DNA from: Thermoleophilaceae bacterium
Lineage (GTDB): Bacteria; Actinomycetota; Thermoleophilia; Solirubrobacterales; Thermoleophilaceae
Direction of reading: 5' to 3'
Assembly (NCBI GenBank): GCA_013812065.1
Contig: JACCUC010000052.1
Span: 1-13,845 of the forward strand
Length of the DNA: 13,845 bases
Shown: positions 1-5,970 of the stretch, piece by piece
How the letters are laid out: each line of letters starts with the position of its first letter
Position numbering within the stretch: position 1 is the stretch's first letter
Made by a program: the position numbers and the translations under genes
Notes under the pieces: model-generated
The model's database searches: none
What the model saw: the letters and a program-made list of their open reading frames with translations, nothing else
What the model was told of the DNA's origin: nothing

Positions 1-86
1 GGCGCCTGCTCGGCCAGCTCGCGCTCGGCCCCCTCACGGCGAATCTGTCGGACGCGCAGCTCCTGGGTGATCGGATCCTCCTCCAT
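1..86 (-). CDS. Unidentified protein, N-terminal fragment
   Basis: A reading frame starts with ATG at 86 on the minus strand and runs off the left edge, giving 28 residues beginning MEEDPITQELRVRQIRREG. The visible part is highly charged and probably helical; nothing in it identifies a family. I chose this start because a TACGGT hexamer ends 7 nt upstream, the same layout seen before other genes here; the G-rich stretch between them could alternatively act as a weak ribosome site. It is divergent from the ChaB-like gene. Too little is visible for a function. Confidence 0.5.
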   Translation of the reverse strand, partial: MEEDPITQELRVRQIRREGAERELAEQA

Positions 87-93
87 CCCCCTC

Positions 94-99
94 ACCGTA
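94..99 (-). promoter_or_regulatory. -10 element (TACGGT) of the left-edge gene
   Basis: Reads TACGGT on the minus strand, with 7 nt to the ATG at 86. It matches the xAxxxT -10 pattern that precedes many starts in this window. No good -35 is visible. Confidence 0.4.
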
Positions 100-178
100 C
101 CCGTCTGAGCGCCGATAGCGAGCCTCGGGTCGATGTTCCAGGTCCGCGCGGGCGGGAAACATCACCGCGAAGAGCGAC

Positions 179-185
179 AAGGAGG
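179..185 (+). promoter_or_regulatory. Shine-Dalgarno AAGGAGG
   Basis: A perfect AAGGAGG lies 5 nt before the ATG at 191 and fixes the start of the ChaB-like gene. It is one of the few strong ribosome sites in the window. Further upstream, GTT at 135-137 and GGGAAA at 154-159, 16 nt apart, loosely resemble a SigB/SigF stress promoter (GTTT...GGGTA); that reading is weak. Confidence 0.8.
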
Positions 186-190
186 TACCC

Positions 191-577
191 ATGCCCGGCC
201 GCGAAGAGCTGCCCAGCACCCTCGAGAAGTCGGCGGAGAAGGCTCAGCGGACCTGGATCAAGGCCCACGACAGTGCCGTCGAGACCTACGGCGAGGGCGA
301 GCGCGCTCACCGCACCGCCTACTCCGCGCTCAAGCATTCGTTCGAGAAGGTCGGTGACCACTGGGAGGCGAAGGACGAGAAGGGCCCTTCCGATCCCCAG
401 GCCGCCAAAGGCGCTCCCGAGGCGCTCGAGAACCCGAGCGAGACCTTCGGGGGGGTCGACGTCGAGGGCTCGACCAAGGAGGAGCTGTACGAGCGCGCGA
501 AGGCCGTTGACGTGCAGGGTCGCTCGAACATGTCGAAGGAGGAGCTGGCGCGGGCGGTGGCGCGCAAGGGCGGCTAG
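191..577 (+). CDS. ChaB-family protein with C-terminal Rho-N-like domain
   Basis: A 128-residue soluble protein. Residues 1-60 match the ChaB fold: ELPSTLEKSAEKAQRTWIKAHDSA, interrupted here as ELPSTLEKSAEKAQ followed by a W-K-A-H-D helix and a second helix around AYSALKHSFEKVG. Residues 61-88 form a charged linker. Residues 92-126 resemble the Rho termination factor N-terminal SAP-like helix-turn-helix, with STKEELYERAKAVDVQGRS and then MSKEELARAV. This two-domain layout is common in actinobacteria and usually left as a putative stress or nucleic-acid-binding protein; E. coli ChaB was named for cation transport regulation, but that role is poorly supported. The start is set by a perfect Shine-Dalgarno. 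The gene stands alone and ends at a strong hairpin facing the sigma gene. The family call is good; the role is unknown. Confidence 0.85.
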   Translation: MPGREELPSTLEKSAEKAQRTWIKAHDSAVETYGEGERAHRTAYSALKHSFEKVGDHWEAKDEKGPSDPQAAKGAPEALENPSETFGGVDVEGSTKEELYERAKAVDVQGRSNMSKEELARAVARKGG

Positions 578-610
578 CGCTTCACCTCAGCGGCAGCGCG
601 CCGGAAACCA

Positions 611-648
611 GAAGAGCCGGCCGAGGGGCGTCCCCGGGCCGGCTCTTC
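611..648. terminator. Bidirectional hairpin terminator
   Basis: A perfect 12-bp inverted repeat, GAAGAGCCGGCC at 611-622 and GGCCGGCTCTTC at 637-648, has an inner GGGG/CCCC pair in the loop. It sits between the convergent ChaB-like gene and sigma gene and could stop both. There is no long T tract, as is usual in GC-rich actinobacteria. Confidence 0.85.
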
Positions 649-680
649 GTTCAGCCGTGATCGTTGGTTGACGTGGGCGC

Positions 681-1736
681 TCAGGCCGCCTCGCGCAGCC
701 CCTCGACCTCGCGCTGCACGGCGAGGTGCTCGAGGGCCTCCGACTCGAGCTGGCGGACGCGCTCGGGCGACAGCCCGAGGCGCCGCCCGGTCTCGCGCAG
801 CGGCGTCGGCTCGTCGCCGTTGATGCCGTAGCGGAGCTTGACCACCTGGCGCTCGCGCTCGGGGAGCTGCTCGACCGCCTCGCGCAGGGTCTGCTCGCGG
901 AGGCTCATCTCGACCTCCTCCTCGGGCTCGGCGTACTCGCTCGGGAGCAGGTCGCCGAAAGCGGTCTCGCCCTCTTCGCCGACCGGCCGGTCGAGGCTCG
1001 TGATCGTCCTCGCAGCCGAGCGCACCTCGAGCACCTGGTCGAGCGGAAGCTCAGCCTCCTTGGCGATCTCCTCGTCCTCGGCATCACGCCCGAGCCGGCT
1101 CGCCAGATCACGCTCGGCGCGGGCGATCTTTCGCTCGCGCTGGCCGATGTGGACGGGGATCCGGATCGTGCGCGCCTTGTTGGCGATTCCCCGCTGGATC
1201 GCCTGGCGGATCCAGAAGGTGGCGTAGGTCGAGAACTTGTAGCCCTTGCGCCAGTCGAACTTCTCGGCTGCACGGATGAGCCCAAAGATGCCCTCCTGGA
1301 TCAGGTCGAGCAGCCCTAGCTCCTGGCCCTGGTACTTCTTGGCGATCGACACGACGAGGCGGAGGTTGGAGTTGATCATCCGCTCCTTGGCCTCCATGTC
1401 GCCGCGCTCGATGCTCTTGGCGAGCTCCACCTCCTCCGCCGCGGTCAGCAGCGGGTAGCGGCGGATCTCGTTCAGGAACAGCTGGAGCGCGTCCGTGGTC
1501 GTGCCTGCGAGGTTCTCGTTGACGTAACGGGTCGACTCGACCCCGCTGCGTCCGCAGTCGTCGCTCACGTCGATGTTTCGGTCGTCAATCAATTCGTAGA
1601 TCTCTCGCACGTCGTCCTCCTGCAGCCCGATGCCCTGCACGAGCTCATCGAGCTCAGTGAGGTTCAGACAGCCCTGTTCCTCCCCGCGATCGAGGAGGGC
1701 GGCTATCTGGATCTGGGGTGCCTCCTGGTTAGTCAC
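681..1736 (-). CDS. RpoD/SigA-like sigma-70 factor
   Basis: A 351-residue primary-type sigma factor that directs RNA polymerase to promoters. Residues 9-60 look like region 1.1. Residues 81-113 are region 1.2 (TTDALQLFLNEI). Residues 118-196 cover regions 2.1-2.4, including NLRLVVSIAKKY, GLIRAAEKFDWRKGYKFST, FWIRQAIQRG and ARTIRIPVH. Region 3 follows, then region 4 at about 283-345 with a helix-turn-helix at 311-337 (LSPERVRQLESEAL). GTG is the start; the upstream ribosome site is weak. It is shorter than E. coli RpoD because the non-conserved region is missing, as is normal in actinobacteria. In the -12-reading helix, the usual RQAIT reads RQAIQ (Q181). Region 4.2 is also somewhat divergent (TPLRETGRRLGLS), so this may be one of several SigA-like paralogues rather than the housekeeping factor. 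Confidence 0.93.
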   Translation of the reverse strand: MTNQEAPQIQIAALLDRGEEQGCLNLTELDELVQGIGLQEDDVREIYELIDDRNIDVSDDCGRSGVESTRYVNENLAGTTTDALQLFLNEIRRYPLLTAAEEVELAKSIERGDMEAKERMINSNLRLVVSIAKKYQGQELGLLDLIQEGIFGLIRAAEKFDWRKGYKFSTYATFWIRQAIQRGIANKARTIRIPVHIGQRERKIARAERDLASRLGRDAEDEEIAKEAELPLDQVLEVRSAARTITSLDRPVGEEGETAFGDLLPSEYAEPEEEVEMSLREQTLREAVEQLPERERQVVKLRYGINGDEPTPLRETGRRLGLSPERVRQLESEALEHLAVQREVEGLREAA

Positions 1737-1786
1737 TCTTTCTACGTCCGGTGGGTCGATTCGTTACAGAGGAGGGCCTTCGAGGC

Positions 1787-1792
1787 CTTATA
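1787..1792 (-). promoter_or_regulatory. Possible -10 (TATAAG) of the sigma gene
   Basis: TATAAG on the minus strand, about 50 nt upstream of the sigma GTG, followed by a small GGCCT/AGGCC inverted repeat (1775-1787) in the would-be leader. Further upstream are three copies of the minus-strand motif TTAGG (1829-1833, 1876-1880, 1898-1902). The promoter match is only partial. Confidence 0.28.
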
Positions 1793-1876
1793 CCCGCCGC
1801 CTGCTCGGCTGACGCGGACTCCACACTCCCTAACACTCCTTCGCGCCCGATGGCGCGGCGGATGCCTTCAGCTTCC

Positions 1877-2152
1877 CTAAATGCGGCCTGAGCGTTTCCT
1901 AAACCAGTCCGTCTCGGGCGCTATCAGCGGCTCGGGCTCGAGCGGCTCGGGCGGGGTTTCGGGTCCTTTGGGATCGGGCTCCGGAACGTCCGGGATCGGC
2001 GGCTCCGGCTCGATGGGCGGCGAGGGCTCCGGCACCCCCGGGCGGCCCGGTTCCCCCGGTATCGGCGATGGCGAGGGGTCGGGTACGCCCGGCGGCGGGC
2101 CGGGCATCGGCATCGGCTGGTCGGGGATGGCTGGGCCCGGGATCTCCACCAA
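1877..2152 (-). CDS. Possible small proline-rich acidic protein
   Basis: An open frame of 91 residues, well over a third proline, made of short PEP, PDP, PSP, PGP and PMP repeats and ending in a basic tail (DWFRKRSGRI). It begins TTG-GTG, so the true start may be the second codon (GTG at 2149). There is no clear Shine-Dalgarno, no signal peptide and no hydrophobic segment. Small proline-rich hypothetical proteins of this look do occur in actinobacteria. The opposite strand of the same stretch is also open and would encode a Gly/Ser-rich protein, which is the expected antisense of proline codons. The region 1737-2229 otherwise holds only the sigma upstream elements. Coding status is uncertain. 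Confidence 0.45.
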   Translation of the reverse strand: MVEIPGPAIPDQPMPMPGPPPGVPDPSPSPIPGEPGRPGVPEPSPPIEPEPPIPDVPEPDPKGPETPPEPLEPEPLIAPETDWFRKRSGRI

Positions 2153-2229
2153 TGGGTGTTACCCAAGGCGGCGACCAGGTAACCTCGCCGTGGCGGTCGC
2201 GCGCTCGGGGCGACGCGCCCGTCCGCCCC

Positions 2230-2235
2230 TACAAT
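2230..2235 (+). promoter_or_regulatory. -10 element (TACAAT) of tRNA-Ser
   Basis: TACAAT, five of six matches to TATAAT, lies exactly 10 nt before the mature tRNA-Ser 5' end. No convincing -35 is seen at the usual distance. Confidence 0.65.
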
Positions 2236-2245
2236 TCCAGTCCTC

Positions 2246-2334
2246 GGAGAGGTGGCCGAGTGGCTGAAGGCACTCGCCTGCTAAGCGAGTAGGGGGCGCA
2301 AGCTCTCTCGCGGGTTCGAATCCCGCCCTCTCCG
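2246..2334 (+). tRNA. tRNA-Ser (anticodon GCT)
   Basis: An 89-nt class II tRNA. The acceptor stem GGAGAGG (2246-2252) pairs with CCTCTCC (2327-2333), with discriminator G at 2334. The anticodon stem CTCGC/GCGAG encloses the loop CTGCTAA with anticodon GCT at 2280-2282, reading AGC/AGU. A long variable arm follows, as expected for serine, then a T-arm with GGTTCGAATCC. CCA is not encoded. It has its own -10 box. Confidence 0.96.
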
Positions 2335-2386
2335 CTGGGTGCCGTGAGGGTGCCGAGAGCACGCTCGCCGGGCAGCGCCGCCTCGC

Positions 2387-2392
2387 TACCCT
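2387..2392 (+). promoter_or_regulatory. -10 element (TACCCT) of tRNA-Arg
   Basis: TACCCT lies exactly 10 nt before the mature tRNA-Arg 5' end, the same spacing as for the neighbouring tRNA-Ser. This suggests the two tRNAs can be transcribed separately although only 68 bp apart. Confidence 0.5.
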
Positions 2393-2402
2393 GCGAGATT
2401 GG

Positions 2403-2476
<74 letters not shown>

Positions 2477-2542
2477 CTTAGAAAGCCCTGCTCCAGCGCG
2501 TTTTCTTATGGCCGCAGCCGCGGATGGGTGGCGATCCGAGAA

Positions 2543-2570
2543 GCTGATGCGATGATGCGGTAGCATCAGC
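2543..2570 (+). promoter_or_regulatory. Candidate VapB operator overlapping the vapBC promoter
   Basis: The inverted repeat GCTGATGC (2543-2550) / GCATCAGC (2563-2570) has a 12-nt spacer holding a second direct TGATGC (2553-2558). This gives three TGATGC half-sites, two direct and one inverted. TAGCAT at 2561-2566 could be the -10, ending 7 nt before the TTG start, so bound VapB would cover the promoter. Autoregulation by ribbon-helix-helix antitoxins binding such repeats is well established for the family. Confidence 0.6.
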
Positions 2571-2573
2571 AGC

Positions 2574-2795
2574 TTGCGCACAACGTTGGACCTCGATGAC
2601 GATCTCGTCGCTGCCGCTCGCGAGTTGGCCGCCGCCAACCGCCGCTCCCTCGGTTCGGTGATCTCCGAGCTGGCGCGGCGTGGGCTGACGCCGGCGCGCG
2701 TCGAGGCCGAAGGCGACCTGCCGGTGATCCGTGTGCCGGCCGGAACGCCGGCGATCACCCCACATATGGTGCGGCGCGCCCTCGACGAGGACTGA
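2574..2795 (+). CDS. vapB: VapB-family ribbon-helix-helix antitoxin
   Basis: A 73-residue antitoxin. The N-terminus MRTTLDLDDDLVAAARELA is the standard ribbon-helix-helix DNA-binding strand and first helix of the VapB type, followed by a second helix (SLGSVISELARRGL) and a C-terminal tail that would wrap the toxin (ITPHMVRRALDED). TTG is the start: it places the conserved MRTTL at the N-terminus, and there is no Shine-Dalgarno but a -10-like TAGCAT 7 nt upstream, so translation is probably leaderless. It is followed 8 nt later by vapC. The protein is expected to neutralise VapC and repress its own operon. Confidence 0.9.
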   Translation: MRTTLDLDDDLVAAARELAAANRRSLGSVISELARRGLTPARVEAEGDLPVIRVPAGTPAITPHMVRRALDED

Positions 2796-2803
2796 ATTCG
2801 CGC

Positions 2804-3217
2804 GTGGCGCTGCTGGACGTCAACGCGCTGGTCGCGCTCGCCTGGGACTCGCACGTCCACCACGAGGCGGCACGTGCGTGGTTCGCCGACAAGCGCGCGG
2901 ACGGATGGGCAACCTGCCCGGTGACCGAGAGCGGCTTTATCCGCGTGTCCTCCAATCCCAAGGTGCTTCCGAGCGTCATCACCGTCGGAGCCGCCCGCGG
3001 TGTCCTCTCGGCACTCTGTGACGCCGGCGGTCACCGCTTCCTGGTGAACGACGTCTCGCTCACCGACCTCGACGTCCCGGCGATCGTCGGTCACCGCCAG
3101 GTGACCGACGTGCAGCTTCTGACGCTCGCGCGGCGTCACGGCACCCGCTTGGTCACCTTCGACGCCGGCATCGCCGCGCTGGCCGAAGGACGCGACGTGG
3201 AGTTGCTCGTCGTCTGA
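2804..3217 (+). CDS. vapC: VapC-family PIN-domain ribonuclease toxin
   Basis: A 137-residue single-domain PIN nuclease of the VapC type. The conserved acidic residues are present: D5 in LLDVNALVAL, E42 in PVTESGFIRV, D102 in QVTDVQLLTLA and D120 in LVTFDAGI, consistent with an active Mg-dependent RNase. The layout WATCPVTESGFIRVSSNPK is typical of the large Mycobacterium-like VapC group. GTG is the start. Translation is probably coupled to vapB, whose stop is 8 nt upstream. Several characterised VapC toxins cut tRNA or rRNA; the target here is unknown. The pair sits between a tRNA-Arg gene and a duplicate tRNA 3' half. Confidence 0.93.
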   Translation: MALLDVNALVALAWDSHVHHEAARAWFADKRADGWATCPVTESGFIRVSSNPKVLPSVITVGAARGVLSALCDAGGHRFLVNDVSLTDLDVPAIVGHRQVTDVQLLTLARRHGTRLVTFDAGIAALAEGRDVELLVV

Positions 3218-3250
3218 TCCGGTCGGCGGCCTCGGCGTCGCGTCCCCGTC

Positions 3251-3291
<41 letters not shown>

Positions 3292-3292
3292 C

Positions 3293-3450
3293 GAGGGCGG
3301 CCGGTTGGCGTTGTAGTCGGCCCGCCAGTCGTCGACGGCACCTGGGCCTCGGCGAGCGAGGCGACAGCTCGATCGAGAGCAGCTCGTCGCGGATCCTCGA
3401 GTCAAACGACTCGACATAGGTGTTCTGAAGGCGAGCCGGGAACGATATAC
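3293..3450 (-). pseudogene. IS3-like/rve transposase C-terminal remnant
   Basis: The minus strand encodes pieces of the C-terminal catalytic region of an rve-type (DDE) transposase: LQNTYVESFDSRIRDELLSIE, given here as LQNTYVESFDSRIRDELL plus SIEL, then in a shifted frame SLAEAQV and VDDWRADYNANRPPSAL. This matches the usual QNAYVESFNGRFRDE...W...YN..RPHSAL pattern, including the last catalytic Glu in YVESF. At least one or two frameshifts break it. The N-terminal part, the end of the C-terminus and inverted repeats are missing. It abuts the duplicate tRNA half exactly, so element debris and the possible att site share a border. The remaining sequence from 3451 to 3549 holds only the hairpin listed separately. 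Confidence 0.72.
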
Positions 3451-3489
3451 GCCGTCCGTGCGTCTGATTGATTGGGCGCCTCCGCGAGA

Positions 3490-3516
3490 GGTTCCGGCTC
3501 GCAGGGGCCCGGAACC
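3490..3516 (-). terminator. Hairpin downstream of the exonuclease III gene
   Basis: An 8-bp perfect inverted repeat, GGTTCCGG (3490-3497) / CCGGAACC (3509-3516), with an 11-nt loop lies 34 nt past the xthA stop on the minus strand. It is a plausible rho-independent-like stop without a T tract. Confidence 0.5.
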
Positions 3517-3549
3517 CGTGCGCTCCCCGCGGCGGTGGCTCGCGCTCGC

Positions 3550-4325
3550 TCACGGCCGCAGATCGACGACGAGCGGGGCGTGGTCGGACGGTCGCGAGCC
3601 CTTGCGAAACGCGCGGTCGACGCCGCAGGAGACGAGCCGCTCGGCGAGGTCGGGGCTCAGGAGCGCGAAGTCGATCCGCAGCCCGATGCAGCGGTGGAAG
3701 TGCCCGGCCCGGGTAGTCCCACCACGTGTAGCCGTCCTCGTCGGGGTGCAGGCGGCGGAAGGCGTCGACGAGCCCGGTGTCGAGCAGGCGCTCGAGGCGG
3801 ATGCGCTCGTCGCTCGTGACGTGGGTGGACCCGACGAAGGCCTGCGTGTCGTAGACGTCGAGGTCTGTGCGGGTGACGTTCACGTCGCCGGCGATCACGA
3901 GCGGCCGCCCGCTGAGCTCGTGGGCCCGCTCGGCGGCCGCGTCGAGGAAGCCGAGCTTGGCAGCGAAGCTCTCGCTTCCGACCGCCGCCCGTTCGGCACG
4001 TACACGCTCGCCACTCGGACCCCGTCGACCGTGGCCTCGACCCAGCGCGCCTCTCCGGGCGCCGGCTCGCCCGCCAGCCCCCGCGCCGGCTCGCCGAGGG
4101 GGAGCGAGCGGCGGGCGAGCACCGCGACACCCGCCCAGCGACCCGCGCTGTGGTCGACGCGTCGTAGCCCGCCTCGGCGAGCTCGGCGTGCGGGAAGTCG
4201 TCGGCCTCGCTCTTTGTCTCCTGCAGGCAGACGATGTCGGGCCCGTGCTCGGCCAGGAGCTCGCGCAGGCGAGGGAGCCGGGCGCGCAGCGAGTTCACGC
4301 TCCAGGTGACGAGGCGCAGGTTCAC
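3550..4325 (-). pseudogene. xthA: Exonuclease III (XthA-like), three frameshifts
   Basis: Exonuclease III/AP endonuclease cuts DNA at abasic sites in base excision repair. The protein is readable only by moving between frames: LRLVTWSVNSLRAR to AGYDA, then DHSAGRWAGVAVLAR to SVYVPNG, then VGSESFAAKLGFLDAA, GDVNVTRTD to WWDY, then HFHRCIGLRIDFALL to SDHAPLVVDL. The shifts lie near 4156 (one base missing), 3983 (one missing) and 3711 (one extra C). Restored length is 258 residues, normal for the family. Catalytic residues remain (E of LQET, Y of YVPNG, D/N of GDVN, D of RIDF, DH of SDH), but the metal-binding Asn of W-N-V-N is Ser. GTG at 4325 is chosen from GGGAG 8 nt upstream. Either a recent pseudogene or several sequencing errors. 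Confidence 0.85.
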
Positions 4326-4353
4326 GGTAGGGGCTCCCTGCGGCCTCGTCTGT

Positions 4354-4359
4354 GACACT
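4354..4359 (+). promoter_or_regulatory. -10 element (GACACT) of the PfkB gene
   Basis: GACACT ends 7 nt before the GTG at 4367. It fits the xAxxxT pattern of the window and supports GTG 4367 over GTG 4352, which would overlap the promoter. Confidence 0.4.
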
Positions 4360-4366
4360 GCGTCCG

Positions 4367-5224
4367 GTGCGGGTGGCCGTCGTCGGACACGTCGAGTGGG
4401 TCCAGTTCGCGAGCGTCGAGCGGCTTCCCTCGCCCGGGGAGATCGTGCACGCCCAGGAGTGGTGGGATGAGCCGGCGGGCGGCGGAGCGGTGGCCGCCGT
4501 CCAGCTCGCTCGCCTCGCCGGCGAGGCCGACCTGTTCACCGCCTTCGGCGACGACGAGCTCGGCCGCCGCGCCCGCGAGCAGCTCTCGGACCTGGGAGTG
4601 CACGCGCACGCGGTCGACCGGCCCGAGCCCCAGCGGCGCGCCTTCACGTTCGTCGACGAGGAGGGCGAGCGCACCATCACCGTGCTCGGCCGCAGGCTGG
4701 CACCGAGTGAGGGCGACCCGCTGCCGTGGGAGCGGCTCGAGGGGGCCGACGCGGTCTACTTCACCGCCGGCGACGCGGGAGCGCTGCACGCCGCACGGCG
4801 GGCGCGTGTTCTGACGGCCACCCCGCGTGCGGGCGAACAGACGCTCGTGGAGGGCGGCGTTGGCCTGGATGCCCTAATCGGGAGCGCCGAGGACCCCGGC
4901 GAGCGCCTCGCGCCCGACGCCCTCGACCCGCCGCCGCGGTTCGTCGTCTCCACCTCCGGCTCCGAGGGCGGGAACTACACGGGCGCCGACGGCGTCGAGG
5001 GCTCGTGGGAAGCCGCCCGACCGCCGGGGCCGGTCGCGGACGTCTACGGGGCCGGCGACGCGTTCGCCGCCGGCCTCACCTACGCTCTTGGCGAGGGCCG
5101 CGCGATCAACGAGGCGATCGAGCTTGCCGCGCGCTGCGGCGCCGCCTGCCTGTCCGGGCGGGGTCCGTACGAAGCGCAGCTGCGGCTCGGCCCGGGGACC
5201 GAGCCCTCCGGCGACGCGTACTAG
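4367..5224 (+). CDS. PfkB-family carbohydrate/nucleoside kinase
   Basis: A 285-residue ribokinase-like kinase that would phosphorylate a sugar or nucleoside with ATP. The N-terminus VRVAVVGHVEW is the usual first strand. GGGAVAAVQLARLAG matches the substrate-side glycine motif and DLFTAFGDDELG the following strand. The C-terminal signature VYGAGDAFAAGL (GAGD at about residues 228-231) contains the anion hole and catalytic Asp. A frame continues upstream to GTG 4352, but GTG 4367 gives the family-typical start and a -10 box 7 nt upstream. It is divergent from the broken xthA with only 41 bp between starts. The substrate cannot be told from sequence. Confidence 0.88.
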   Translation: MRVAVVGHVEWVQFASVERLPSPGEIVHAQEWWDEPAGGGAVAAVQLARLAGEADLFTAFGDDELGRRAREQLSDLGVHAHAVDRPEPQRRAFTFVDEEGERTITVLGRRLAPSEGDPLPWERLEGADAVYFTAGDAGALHAARRARVLTATPRAGEQTLVEGGVGLDALIGSAEDPGERLAPDALDPPPRFVVSTSGSEGGNYTGADGVEGSWEAARPPGPVADVYGAGDAFAAGLTYALGEGRAINEAIELAARCGAACLSGRGPYEAQLRLGPGTEPSGDAY

Positions 5225-5261
5225 CAGACCGCTCGATTACCGCGCCTCGTCGGGGGCTCGG

Positions 5262-5267
5262 CAAACT
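5262..5267 (+). promoter_or_regulatory. Possible -10 (CAAACT) of the acetyltransferase gene
   Basis: CAAACT ends 8 nt before the ATG at 5276. No Shine-Dalgarno is present. This is the weakest match among the leaderless candidates. Confidence 0.3.
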
Positions 5268-5275
5268 GGGTCCCG

Positions 5276-5914
5276 ATGACGGCATGGCCGAACCTGAGAG
5301 GCCGGATGGAGGGGGAGGTCGTCGTGGTTGAGCCGCTGGCTCCCGAGCACGAGCCGGGGCTCTTCGCCGCAGGGCACGACAGGGAGATGTGGACGTTTCT
5401 CACCGCCTCCCCCGACGCCTACGAGACCCGCGAGCGCTTTCACCGCTGGATGGAGGAGGCGCTTGCAGCCTCGGCCGCGGGCACAGAGGCCGCGTGGGCG
5501 ATTCTCTCGCGCGCGAGCGGGCAGCCGATCGGCAGCACCAGGTACATGGCGCTGCGGCCCGAGCATCGCGGGCTGGAGGTCGGCTGGACGTGGCTCGGCC
5601 GTTCCTGGTGGCGCACGGGTGCGAACGTCGAAACCAAGCTGCTGCTCCTCGGCCGGGCGTTCGAGCAGCTCGGCTGCGAGCGTGTCGAGCTCAAGACCGA
5701 CGCCCGCAACGCGCGCTCGCGCGCCGCGCTGGAGGCGCTCCCCGCTCGGTTCGAGGGCGTCCACCGGCGACATATGAAGGTCCCAAACGGCTGGCGCGAC
5801 ACCGCCTGGTACAGCGTCATCGCTCCCGAGTGGCCAGGCGTACGCAGCGCCCTACGCGAGCGTCTCGCCAGACACGGAACCACTGCTTACGCCCGACCCG
5901 CGAACCGCGATTAG
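5276..5914 (+). CDS. GNAT acetyltransferase, RimJ/RimL type
   Basis: A 212-residue N-acetyltransferase. The N-terminal strand EVVVVEPLAPEH, the middle GSTRYMAL and LEVGWTWLG strands, the RTGANVETKLLLLGRAFEQLG helix in the acetyl-CoA region, and the final VELKTDARNARSRAALEAL and WRDTAWYSVI segments match the RimJ/RimL-like GNAT group, whose members acetylate protein N-termini, ribosomal proteins or small molecules. Residues after about 190 form an extra tail. In place of the usual Gly in the 'ALE.LG' turn, the sequence reads EALPARFEG. ATG 5276 has no Shine-Dalgarno. The gene stands alone between the kinase and the sensor kinase genes. The substrate is unknown. Confidence 0.88.
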   Translation: MTAWPNLRGRMEGEVVVVEPLAPEHEPGLFAAGHDREMWTFLTASPDAYETRERFHRWMEEALAASAAGTEAAWAILSRASGQPIGSTRYMALRPEHRGLEVGWTWLGRSWWRTGANVETKLLLLGRAFEQLGCERVELKTDARNARSRAALEALPARFEGVHRRHMKVPNGWRDTAWYSVIAPEWPGVRSALRERLARHGTTAYARPANRD

Positions 5915-5917
5915 CAT

Positions 5918-5962
5918 CGAGATCTCGAATCAGCCGCGACCGCCTCGCCCGCGGCGTAGGGT
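5918..5962 (+). promoter_or_regulatory. Promoter of the two-component operon with upstream palindrome
   Basis: TAGGGT at 5957-5962 ends 8 nt before the kinase ATG and is a good leaderless -10. A perfect 10-bp palindrome, CGAGATCTCG, lies at 5918-5927, about 30 nt upstream of it, where a regulator could bind. Control by the adjacent NarL-type regulator is only a possibility. Confidence 0.45.
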
Positions 5963-5970
5963 GAGACGCC

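Noticed and set aside
1881..2267. Plus-strand Gly/Ser-rich open frame of 128 codons
   Set aside because: It is the antisense of the proline-rich frame and continues into the promoter region of tRNA-Ser with no family features after the repeats.
3397..3414. Perfect TCGAGTC/GACTCGA hairpin with AAAC loop
   Set aside because: It falls inside the conserved VESFDSR codons of the transposase remnant and is more simply explained by coding sequence than by a terminator or terminal repeat.
3458..4309. Plus-strand frame of 283 codons opposite xthA
   Set aside because: Arg/Ala-rich composition with no motifs; the exonuclease III signature is on the other strand.
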